DNA of 64,000 bases, taken from positions 20,770,001 to 20,834,000 of the forward strand of contig NC_068569.1 in assembly GCF_025698545.1 (NCBI RefSeq), given 5' to 3'. Both the position numbers and the translations under genes were made by a program. The notes under the pieces were generated by a model, which saw only the letters and a program-made list of their open reading frames with translations, had not been told where the DNA came from and made no database searches. Numbering within the stretch: the first letter of the stretch is position 1; each line of letters opens with the position of its first letter. Shown in pieces: positions 1-10,500 of this stretch. Origin of the DNA: Gossypium raimondii. Taxonomy: Eukaryota; Streptophyta; Magnoliopsida; Malvales; Malvaceae.

Positions 1-887
1 ATTTAGTGTATTTAGTGTAAAATTAATTTATTAATTTAGTGTGTTTTTCCTGTTTTTTTATTTTTTTGTTTTTACTTTTTGATATATTTTGGTAAATAAA
101 AAATTATATATATTTTGGTAAATAAAAAATTTTATAATATTTTGGTAATTTTTATTTTTTATATTATTTTTTATAAAACCCATAATAAAACATTACAAAA
201 ATAATAAAATATTAAAAATACCAAAATATTATATATTTTTTATTTACCAAAATAAAAAAATACTAAAACGGGTTTTTATTTGGTGTAAGAAAAAATCCTT
301 ATCCCCGCCATTTGCTTGTATTTTTTCCGATTTTATTACTTTCAATAAAAATTTTTTATTTTATTATTTTATATTATTTCGTTACATTTTTTAAAATATT
401 TGTATTAACTATTTCTCAATTTTTAAAAGTTAGTAATACACTATTATTTTGGCCATTTGTTCGTATTTTCTCTCCGCATTTTATTATTTTAAAAATATCG
501 TCATTTTAAATTTTATAATTTTATACTTTTTCAGTGCATTATGTTTAAAATTTATTAAAGATATAATTTTTTTCGCATTTTCTTACTTTCGTGAATATAT
601 AATTTTCGTTTTTTCTTTTCGTATTTTATGTTTTCTTAAATATATTTCTTTATCATTTTACTTTTAATGTTATTTTCCTAACAAAACTAATTTCAACATC
701 CTAAGTCAATTTCATAAAAAATTCCTAATCAACATATAATGTACATACCATGAATTTTTCATGCTAAATATATCTCAAAATTATATATCCTAAATAAATT
801 AATAAAATACGTAAAATGTACTTAACATTATTTTTAACACACAAATATTACAAAAATCTTAAATTAATAATAAAAATTACCTTATTT

Positions 888-1040
888 TCTTTTTTTTTCC
901 TTCCTTCCCTCTTCTTCTTCTTTTTTTTTTTTTCTCTTCTCCTTTCCTTTTCTTTCCTTATTTTTCTTTCTTTCCTCTCCTTTCCTTTTCCTTCTTTTTC
1001 TTTCTTCCTTTCTTTCTTCTTCTTCCCCTCTCCTTCTTCC
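888..1040. repeat. Polypyrimidine (C/T) tract
   Basis: About 150 bp of almost pure T and C on the + strand, built from TTCC, TTCT and TCTTCTT runs. Read on the other strand it gives a low-complexity Lys/Glu-rich open frame that is a composition artefact. Such tracts can form triplex (H-DNA) structures in vitro; any function here is unproven. Confidence 0.8.
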
Positions 1041-1072
1041 CCCCACCAACCGACCACCCTTAAATTCAAGGG

Positions 1073-1125
1073 TGGTGCCGCCAACCTGGTTCCCTCCATT
1101 GGTGCCGCCAACCTGCTTCCCTCCA
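1073..1125. repeat. Short direct repeat with GGTGCCGCCAACCTG core
   Basis: Two adjacent copies of a 26-bp unit share GGTGCCGCCAACCTG followed by TTCCCTCCA, differing at one or two positions. A small hairpin (CCACCCTT...AAGGGTGG) lies directly before them at about 1054-1076. The GC content contrasts sharply with the flanking AT-rich DNA, which suggests an inserted or transposon-derived fragment. Confidence 0.55.
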
Positions 1126-1844
1126 CCCAGGGAGTTGTCAAATCAGTTTAGGTTTTTTATATATATATTTTGGTAAATAAAAAAATTATATATTTTTTGG
1201 TAAATAAAAAAAAGTTATAACATTTTGGTAATATTTTGTTTTTTATATTATTTTGTAAAAACCCCTCTTCAAAATAAATGAAAATTTTTCATTTTCTTTA
1301 CTAAAAACATTCATGATGAGAATGTCTAAATATTGCCAATTGAATTAGTTTATTACTCACTTATATGCTAAAATATGCGTAAAAAAATAATACTCCTAAC
1401 AAACGTAACATTAATTGGTTAAAGAACGTTAATATGTATATTTTCACAAAAATAATACTTGAGTTCTTTTCTTGTTGAATATAATATTTATATTTTGGCA
1501 AGAATTATAGATTTTGGTACAATAAAAGGTGTCGAAACCGTTTTTTGAAAACAAAAAATTTAGTTGTCGACTTTTAAAAAAATAAAAACTGGAGTCGCCA
1601 CCGATCCTTTATTAAGGTGTGACCGGCCCACCTTAAAAATTATTTTGGTCTGCGAATTTTGAGAAAATAGGTTCGGGAGTCAGTTACGCACGAGGAAGGG
1701 TTAGCACCCTCGTAACGCCCAAAAATCGGTACCAAATTGACTATTTAATGTCTTAGTGTCGAAAGTTAAAAAATATTTTAAAATAAGCTTGAATGATGAA
1801 ATTTGCAAAAGGATAATCAATTGTTCAAGTCATGTAAAGAAATC

Positions 1845-2110
1845 GAGTCCCAATACGTTAGGGTATAATTCCTCATAATCCCCAAACTTTGAATATCACT
1901 TTTATTTTATACGAAAATCTTCATTTCGAGAAAGTAACATGCCACACCCAATACATTAGGGCACGACAAGTTAAGTTCCCAAAAATGATTTTTATGCTCA
2001 TGCATTTTGAATAAAGAATATTCTCGGTTATTTAAGATTAACAAAGAAAATCAGAACCCAATACGTTAGGGCTCAATTTCCCTCGAAAATCCCAAACTTC
2101 GAATATTGTT
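1845..2110. repeat. Three-copy ~100-bp diverged repeat inside the solo LTR
   Basis: The motif CCCAATACGTTAGGG recurs three times (second copy CCCAATACATTAGGG). Each copy is followed by a CCCAAACTTTGAATAT-like or CCCAAAAATGA-like stretch and an A/T-rich spacer. The spacing is roughly 96 and 103 bp. This looks like an old tandem amplification within the LTR. Confidence 0.6.
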
Positions 2111-2539
2111 TTTATTCAAAAAAAAAAATCTTTGAGTCAAGAAAATAACTTTGATGTATGGTTAAAATCAAACTATATTTTCAAAAAGGGTATGTTAAAA
2201 ATTAATGTACAATATGAAGCAAATATTTAAATTTAAAATATATATGTACATGTATTTACAAAATATGTAAACATAAGCACAATATTCAAGTAAGTTTGAA
2301 AATATGTGTATATATGTATATAAAGTACGAAAGATCTATTTACAATAATTTTGATTATAAAATATGAAAACTGTTTAAATATTATAAAAGTATAAATGTA
2401 CATACGTATATATGTACATAGAAACTAAGAAAATGAAATAATAGCAAAATATATAAAAATATATGTATATGTATTAAAAACATTTAAAATATGTATATAT
2501 CTATTAGCATACATATGCGTATATATGTAAGAATAATAA

Positions 2540-2561
2540 TACTATATAATAATAATAAGAA

Positions 2562-2614
<53 letters not shown>
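2540..2614. repeat. AAT trinucleotide microsatellite
   Basis: Nearly continuous AAT/ATA units with a few interruptions, lying inside the solo LTR. Likely polymorphic in length between accessions. Confidence 0.85.
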
Positions 2615-3649
2615 GAAATCAAGTCATAGTATAACATAATTTTTTAAAAGATGAATAAAATAAAAAAGGGTTAAATTGAACTAAAAAAGGAAAAAAAAAC
2701 TAAATTCGAAATAAATCTGAAAACAGGACCATATTGAATTAGCGCGCAAATGGGGAGGACCAAAAGGGAAATTATTCCCGCCTCCCAAAACGCTGTGCAA
2801 CAGCATGGGCCAAATTGAAACAGAAATAGAACTTTCGGGAAAATTTAAAAGAAATCAGAAGCTTAATTTAAACACACCGCAAGACCAAGGGGACCGAATG
2901 CGCAAATAGACCATTTAAGGTCTGACGCGCGGACCCTGGAACCAGGTCGGGTTGACGCGCGGATCCCCCCCAAAACGGCGTCGTTTTAATTTTCTTATAA
3001 CATTAAAAATTTCCTAAAAAAAATCACATTCAGCTTTCTTTCTTTAAAAAAAAAACTAACCCTAACTAGGGTTTTCTTTGTTTTCTCCGCCGCCGTTCTC
3101 AGTCAAGGCCAGCCCCCCGCCCTCGGTCGCCTCAGTCTCCGATCACGGCGGAGAAGGGCGCACCGTGGCGGCACAGGTAAGCGTTCCCTCTTTCTTTTAT
3201 GTTATTTTTAACAAAATAAAATGAAAAATAAAAGAAAATAAAACATATGAAAATAAAAATGGATACTGAAAAAATGAACAGAAAAAAACCTTTGTAAAAA
3301 AACGCTTCGATATATGTATTTTCTCTTCCCTTTTACACCGAAAAAAAACCGATTTGCACTCGTCTCCCCCCATTTACAGATTAAAATCGGCCTTTAAATA
3401 GCCGAAAAAAGACAATAAAATAAACAAAAAATCCTCTCTTCAATATTCGCTTGCTTTTTTATCACATTACTCTGTTATTGCTTGCGTTGTCGTCCCCTTT
3501 CCCGAGTCGTCGACGATTGGAATCTTGGCGTCATCACTAGGGTTTCTCGACCTGTCTCTGTTGTTGATTTCGGGCTTGGGATAGTTTGGACTAATAATTG
3601 GGCTTATTTATTTGCTTGGGCCCGGGCATTATTGGGCTTGTACAAAAGG

Positions 3650-5400
3650 TAATGATATAATCTTTTAGTGCTCAATTCGAATTAAATATGAACTTTCACG
3701 ATTTTTAAAAATTAAATTTAATGTTAATTATGAATTACTTTTTTTACTTGTTTAATTTGTTAAATACAATAATTGAAATTGTAAAATTGATTTATTGAAA
3801 ATTAATTGTTAATATTATTTATTAATTATTTTATTAATTTAATCTTAAAATAAAATAAAATATTAAAATATTAATATTGTTAAAAAAGTCGTAAGCATGA
3901 CATAAAAATTGTAAAGCTCGAATAAGAAATCATTTATTAAGTCAAAATAAAAGCCATTATTTTCACACGATCAAGAAAAACATATAAATCAAGTCATTTT
4001 CATGTTGGGTGTAGAGAATTGTTTGTATATAAAATAATATATTACCGCGCACGTTAAGTAACAAATTAAATTAAATTTTTATGTGTATAATTACATTCTT
4101 AATATTAAAAAGGGTGAATAAAGTTTTGTAATTTTGCTTTTAAATTTTTCCTTTAGCTTTGAAAGCAAATATTTGAAGCAATTTAAATTTAAACGTAATA
4201 ATTTTAAAATTTAAATATTTGATAAACTATTGAAAATTAATATTTTCAACAACTTTATTTTTAAACATGTTTGATAACTCAAAATGAAAACAATTAGATA
4301 AAAATAATAAATAGATAAAGACCTACTTATCACTTAATTGTGAATAAATTTAATTGTTTTTATTTTATTTTATATAAAATTATATTATATTTATCAAGCA
4401 ATCTAATCCTATTCAATATTTGATTTTAAATAATATACCAAACATATTTTATAACTTAAGTTTCGGACACTTATTTTTTCCAACACTTAATTTTTAATTT
4501 ATCAAATATAGTCTAAAATTAGTACGAATTTCTAATAAAATTGATAATTATTAACAAACTGACAAATACAAATATTAATTTCTTAGAAATTAAATATGCT
4601 CAATAAATGTCTCCTTTTATTGCTCTACGCGTGGTAATTTTATTTTAGTTTTAATTTTTTAATATTATATTTTTATTTTAAAACTAGTTAAAATTATATA
4701 TTTATAAATTATTTTATATTTAATTTCGAATCAATTTATATATAAAAAATCTAAAGTTTTAAAACAGAAATAATTTAAAAGTAACGTAATAAGCTTTTCT
4801 TTTACTTTCTAAAAGATGGGTGTAATAGTTTTAAATGTATATTTTATAAATTTAATTAAATATATCTTATGAAATTCATGTATTTTTATTTTTTATAGAA
4901 TTGTTGCTTTTAATTTTAAATTAGTTTGATTTGCTTTCAAAGTAAAATAAATAAAATTTAGAAAGTAAGCTACAATAAAATATCTTACCCTTCCTAATGT
5001 AAAAATAGTATTATTGTCGACTTTCTATTTTATAAAATCCCTAAATTTATAACTTCATATAACTTACGTTAATTCAATGCACATAATTTTCATTATGATA
5101 AATAATTACCATTCTAAACATATAAATTACATTTCAAACTAAATTTCATATTATATTAAAGTTTTATAACATTGCTCTTTAGTGATAACATAGATAATAT
5201 TTATTTAAAATTTATGATAATAACAATATCAGTTAAATTAAAATTCAATCAATAATTTTTAATTTTTTTATATTAGCTATGAAAAGATAGCATTATCCTT
5301 CAACATATGTGATTAAATTACTAAATTCAACAATTAATGTATTAAATATTTTTTGTGGAGATATTTTAAATTAGTTTTAGCTGAGGGGATTAAGTAATCG
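3650..5400. other. AT-rich intergenic DNA, no gene seen
   Basis: This stretch of about 1.75 kb is strongly AT-rich, with stops in all frames and no recognisable coding, RNA or terminal-repeat structure. Confidence 0.6.
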
Positions 5401-5454
5401 GGTGTGCAAAACATATCCAAATGGGGGACCACCGCATCTGCCAACAAGCAGTCG

Positions 5455-5800
5455 TCGTTAAGACGTCAAACTTTTAGTCAACGAACTACCATTCATCGGC
5501 TGACGTGGCATTCATCTCTCCCCTTCATTATCTTTTTGGCCGAGTGTTGGTGCTTCGTTAAAAAGTAATCTTCTTTAATCCCAGCCTCTTAAACGACCGC
5601 CTGTTACCAACTCCCACCGTCACAGCCTCACTTGGATCCCGCACCTCAGCCACTACCTCCAACGAGCAAAGCCACGTGGATCCAAAACAAGAGGGTTTGA
5701 AATTCTTCCTTGCCTCGGTATAGAAAGTAGAAAAAGCCCTGTCGTCACAGTTTCTCTTTTAGCATCCATTTATAGGGGAAAAGAAATATTTTCCCGACCG
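5455..5800 (+). promoter_or_regulatory. Probable core promoter of the LAZ1-like gene with ACGT elements
   Basis: Upstream of the LAZ1-like transcript three ACGT-core sites occur within about 220 bp: GACGTC (5462-5467), TGACGTGGCA (5501-5510) and a CCACGTGG G-box (5672-5679). A TATA-like TTTATAGG lies at about 5769-5776. ACGT cores are known binding sites for plant bZIP factors, and G-boxes also bind bHLH factors. The GC content rises here compared with the neighbouring intergenic DNA. The transcription start would be expected near 5800; this is inferred from position, not shown. Confidence 0.5.
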
Positions 5801-7553
5801 CCTTAACCAAAAACATTCGGTTTTTTGTTTACCTTTCGTCCAAACACACTATTCTTTTCATTCATTTCTCGATCATTTTTCCTTTTTCTTAGAATTGATA
5901 AGGCTAATTGTTGTTCCCTGCATTTAGTGGGGGGAAATTTCGACGACAGGTTTGAGCCTTAACTGTTTTTTTTCCCTTTTCATTTAAAAAAAATTATGAT
6001 AACTCCCTCGTTTTCTGCAATATTTATGTTATTTTTATTTTATCTTCTTTCTAAGTGGCTTTAGTAACACTAGATTAGGCTTTATTTTTCTTCAGTATGA
6101 TCGACATTCTAGGGTTTCTTTCAATGTTGCCTTTTGTTTTCCTTCTAGTCAATTATTAGTTGCTTTTGTTTATCGATGGCAATTAGGGCTAAGTAATTTT
6201 CTTGTTTGTTTGCTGAGAAAACTAAAAAAAATGCAGTTTTGATTAATCGTTGATTTAGGCGAAAATTGACTCAAGTACAGTTCCTTTCTTTGCTTTGCTT
6301 TGGTGTGCTTGAGATAATTTAATTGAAGTACGTACTGCTAATTCGGTTGCTTTCATTGAACATTAGATATATATTTTGTGAATATTACAATGTTTTTTCT
6401 TGAATGTTGATAAATTTGGGCATATACAAAACAAATGTTTGTCTCTTAGTGCAGGAACCTTTCTAGCTAAGCAACGAACCTCGGAATATTTATTCACTTT
6501 ATGTTGTTTTTGTTCCTCTAAATGAATTTGATATTGGGGTCTCCTTGTTCTTTTTGAAACTATGCTTCCTAACAGAGCGGCTAAGAGCTTTGTATTATTC
6601 TTGCTGATTATGTATTTATTCCTATTTAATGTATACTGTACGCTTTAGCATGTTCTAGTTGATAATGTAATGACTCATAACCTTTGGATTGCTAAGAAGA
6701 TTGGTAGATGAGTGAACACTAAAAGATAAAAGGATCTATGCATACAGAAAAATTGTTGGATATCTGTATTGGAGTAATCACCTTTTAGCATCAGTTTATA
6801 GTTACTGAAAGTGGGCAGATTATACCATTCTCATAGAGTCACTCCTAAGCTCATCTGTTTTTGCTTTTCATGCTGTTCAGTTGATTTTTTGAAATTAAGA
6901 TGGGTTGTAACTTACTTCCCATATTTTCAAACTGGAATTGTCATTAATCAGTGCTTCTTGTTATTTGGCTGAGCTTATTTTTTGTATAGACGTGTAATTT
7001 ATTACCTCTTTATAGGTTAGTATGGTTCAATATTTAATCTCGACTCTTTTTCTTTGTATTAATGGAACTTTGGAACTGCATTTATGCAATACTTCCTTTC
7101 AACCTGAATGCCATTTTCTCTTCATTAAAATATTGGTTATCAATGTTCTGTTGGTTCTTATGGTATTTCTTGTTGATTTTTGGTGTCCATGCTCTCTACT
7201 GGTAATTTTGGTCCTGGTCTACCTAGCTTATTTCTTTTTCTTTTGGAAGCAAGTTTTCATGGTAATACCATACAAAGGATATGAGCAGAGAAGGATAATG
7301 GAATTGTAGTTTGGTATGATTATTTTGTTCAGTTTGGGGCATTTTTGTGGCAACAAATTAAGGGTGGTTTTCTTTGTAATTTTGAGTTTTATAGCAGTTT
7401 TCTCGCAGTTTGCAGAAGGGAAACATATATTGGGTGACCAAAGAACAAGGAGTGGCGAATATATTTTTCGAGTTTTAGATTCTTCAGCAAGTTAAAATTG
7501 TGACAAGCACACTCCTGTTGGACCATTGAATAAGATTCGCCTGCTACGATTCC

Positions 7554-10500
7554 ATGGGATGGAGAGGTGTCTTCTATTCTTCACTTTTTCTTCTCACTCT
7601 AGTCGAATCTTCAAGTAGATCAGAGAAAATATTGTTCTCAAACTTGGGTGCCCAAAAAGCTGTAGAATTCAGCTGGCCAGTCTTCAGTGCTAGCATATTT
7701 GTCTTTGTCGCTCTTGTCCTCTCTATGTACCTCATCTTTGAGCATTTAGCTTCTTATAATCAACCAGAGGTTTGTTATCATCTTCCTTTCCTTTTCTGGA
7801 TCTTTTCTTTTCCTTTTTTGTTGTATTTTATTGTTATTATTGTGTTGTATGTTTATATGACGTGGCTTTTCTTCTCAACTTCAGGAGCAGAAGTTTTTAA
7901 TAGGACTCATTCTTATGGTTCCTGTTTATGCGTTGGAATCGGTATGAGTATTAACTACCAATTTTTCTTCCCTACCCCTTTTGGCTTCACTTGTTTATTT
8001 GATGGTTAATAGATTATGAGTTCAATGCATCCTGTTTATTAGAATGGGGGATATTCCTTGCTCATTATCAGACAATCACTTATTTACATAAGTGTGCATT
8101 GGTGGTTCAGTTAAACTGAACTACATGATTTAATGTGTGATGGCAGCACCTTGTTGGATAGTGTCATTGCTTATATTCCTAATATTTGGTGATGTTGAAG
8201 TTACCATGAACTACTAGCAATTTTGGTGGACTTATGTCATACTGAGATTTTTTATTATCTTTGGAGGGGCAAATTGTGAAGTGTAGTATGTTGATTGTTA
8301 ATTGTCTTAACTACTTAGTCATTGGGAGAGTGCAGTGGGGCAGGGAAGTAGATATCATATTGTTATTAATCTGACTAATGGATAATTTCACAGCCTCCTA
8401 AAAGTGGAGGGCCTCTGTCTCTAACGCCCAATGTTGTCAAGGGTGCTAGGACCTCTATATAGCCTGAAGCGCAAGGCGCAAAAAAGCACTCGCCAGAGTA
8501 AACTGAGGCGCAAGCATATAAATTTAAATATATATGTAAAATGTATATAAAATCATATGTAACTGATGCATATAATTAATAAGTATTAATTGAATAGTAA
8601 AAGAAAGATTTTAATATAGTTCAATTTATAAATTCAAAACATTGTTCAATAGTTTAATAATTTACTTAATGTATTGTAAAATAAAACACCATAAGAATGA
8701 AATTAAATCTCATCATCAGAAACTCGCTTTAAATTTCCTTCATCTTCTCTTGAAAAGTTTTAGCTTTTAAGAGTTAACTAGGTTTTTATATAATTAAATT
8801 AGGTCAATAATTAATTTAAAAAACTGTTTTTTATATTTTATTATATTTTTCTTTTAAAAGTTAAAAAAAAAAAAAACAGGAGAATGGAATGGCTCTTTAG
8901 TGAGGCGTGCTTTTTATTGAGCCTGGTTTTGCAATAAAGGTGCCTGAAAAGCGCACCAGGCACTTGCCTGATTAAAGTCGCCTCGCCTTGAGGTGGGTGA
9001 GGCGGTAGTGGCCATTAGCACTGGGACTAAGCGCCTAGGCGCTTGCCTTGACCTCACTAAGGCCTTTGGCTTTTTATTGTAATTTAACATTGGAACAGTC
9101 CTGATGCTCATTTGTTAATTATGTAGTACCTTTTTTTTATTTAATAAGTATACAGTTCTACCGCTTCAACTTCTGCTGCTGTTAGCTTTAAAAGTTTGTC
9201 CATTCAAGAAGCAGTACTTGGGCTCCTATTATAAAATGGCATCTAATTCCTTGTGTATTCTGGATATATATTTTTTCGTGCAGTTTTTATCACTGTTGGA
9301 CTCAGGTGCTGCTTTCAATTGTGAAGTAATTCGGGACTGTTATGAAGCTTTTGCGTTGTACTGCTTTGAGAGATATTTGATAGCTTGTTTAGGTATGCTA
9401 AGATGACCGAATTTTTCTTTGTGCATTGACCAACTAACATTCTTTATGTCTTGAATTGTTATTTATAATAGACTGATTAATAATAGATTACATTCTCATA
9501 AAGTACCTTTTAGATCTTCTATTTCTCCCCCCCCCCTTAGGAGATGCGTTTTTTATTTCTTTCTTCTGTTTGCCTTCATCTGTTTTTACTTTTTTGAGTA
9601 TGAATAAACTGTGCAAAGAAATATATGAGGACTGTGTATCTGACGAGATGATATGTGCGTTGATCTGCGTTCAGAGGGCTCAACAGGAGTCTGATTGAAA
9701 TAGGAAATTTCTGTGTTATATGGATATGTTTTAAGTCATTTTTTATCTAGCGACATTGTTATGGAAAACATATAATCTCTGCCCCCTTAGAAACCTTGAA
9801 TTGGTGGACACTGCATATAAGAGGTTTTTATCACAAGTTAGACATGGAAATCTTTGAGTTCCTATGTAGGCTCTTTGACTTATGTAGGTAACCACTGCAA
9901 TAGAGGTTTAATGAGCTAAGTGACTTCTCTTGATTTATTTGAAGCTGTTGGGTTCTTATCTAGGCATTTGAGGTTTCGCATTTGTTTTATCAGTTAGCAA
10001 GAAATCTTTGACTCTGTCTTTTCTAGCCTATCCTATAGTATTTAGTGCTGTAGCTCGTCTAGTTAGCTACATCATAAAAGGAAATCTGTTGCCTAGATGG
10101 TAGCCTATTTGTAATACAAATTAGATGAAACTAGACAGTTCCATGATTTCATCTTGTAGTAATATTATGTGCACTAGACAGGTGATCTGACGTAAAGAAT
10201 TATCATGTGTGGAATAATTTTGCTCTTATGTGTAGAACTTTTCTTTGTAATATGCACTAGTCTGGATGTGTGCTTAGGGACGTATACTGACAAGCAAGCA
10301 ACAGACTGCTTGGATTCCTACCATGGCTTTGCTTGACAGGGTCATAGAGAAGTGTTGTAACCTCCATTTACTTTTCTTACTAATACCATTTTTGGCTAGT
10401 GAAAATACATTAGTGTTTGCACCCCTCCCCCCCTAATTATGCTGTGAGCTGAAAAAGATGGTGTCTGTAGGTGGGGAGGAGCGTACAATTCAATTTATGG

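Larger units (their letters stand above)
1..1529. repeat. AT-rich intergenic DNA with a repeated TTTTGGTAAATAAAA motif block
   Basis: No gene is supported here. A block of about 100 bp built from TTTTGGTAAATAAAA units occurs at about 83-185 and again in the same orientation at about 1155-1265, and a partial inverted copy lies at about 205-262. Between the two direct copies are AT-rich DNA, a long pyrimidine tract (about 888-1040) and a short GC-rich piece (1041-1135). The layout of direct copies around a unique centre could be the remnant of a short element, but I cannot identify a family or target duplication. Confidence 0.45.
1530..3644. mobile_element. Solo LTR of a Ty3/gypsy-type retrotransposon
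   Basis: The block starts TGTCGAAACCG and ends GGGCTTGTACA, with TG...CA ends typical of LTRs. It is bounded by a perfect 5-bp duplication AAAGG (1525-1529 and 3645-3649). The 2115 bp contain no gag or pol sequence, so this is a solo LTR left by LTR-LTR recombination. Near the start is a GAGTCGCCACCGATC motif and a GTTACGCACGAGGAAGG motif that I recall from LTR-type sequences across many dicots. Three diverged copies of CCCAATACGTTAGGG (about 1851, 1946 and 2048) are spaced about 100 bp apart, followed by an AAT microsatellite. The family assignment (gypsy) is inference from general resemblance; the boundaries are direct observation. Confidence 0.88.

Noticed and set aside
312..667. Two overlapping open frames rich in Phe, Ile and Leu
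   Set aside because: Composition of AT-rich DNA; no domain, no splice context.
848..1141. Lys/Glu/Arg-rich open frame opposite the pyrimidine tract
   Set aside because: Low-complexity translation of a C/T tract, not a protein.
7022..7309. Open frame upstream of the LAZ1-like start
   Set aside because: Hydrophobic T-rich frame inside the proposed 5'UTR intron; ends before the true ATG and has no homology I recognise.
8914..9111. Reverse-strand open frame in intron 2
   Set aside because: Falls in the GC-rich fold-back repeat.
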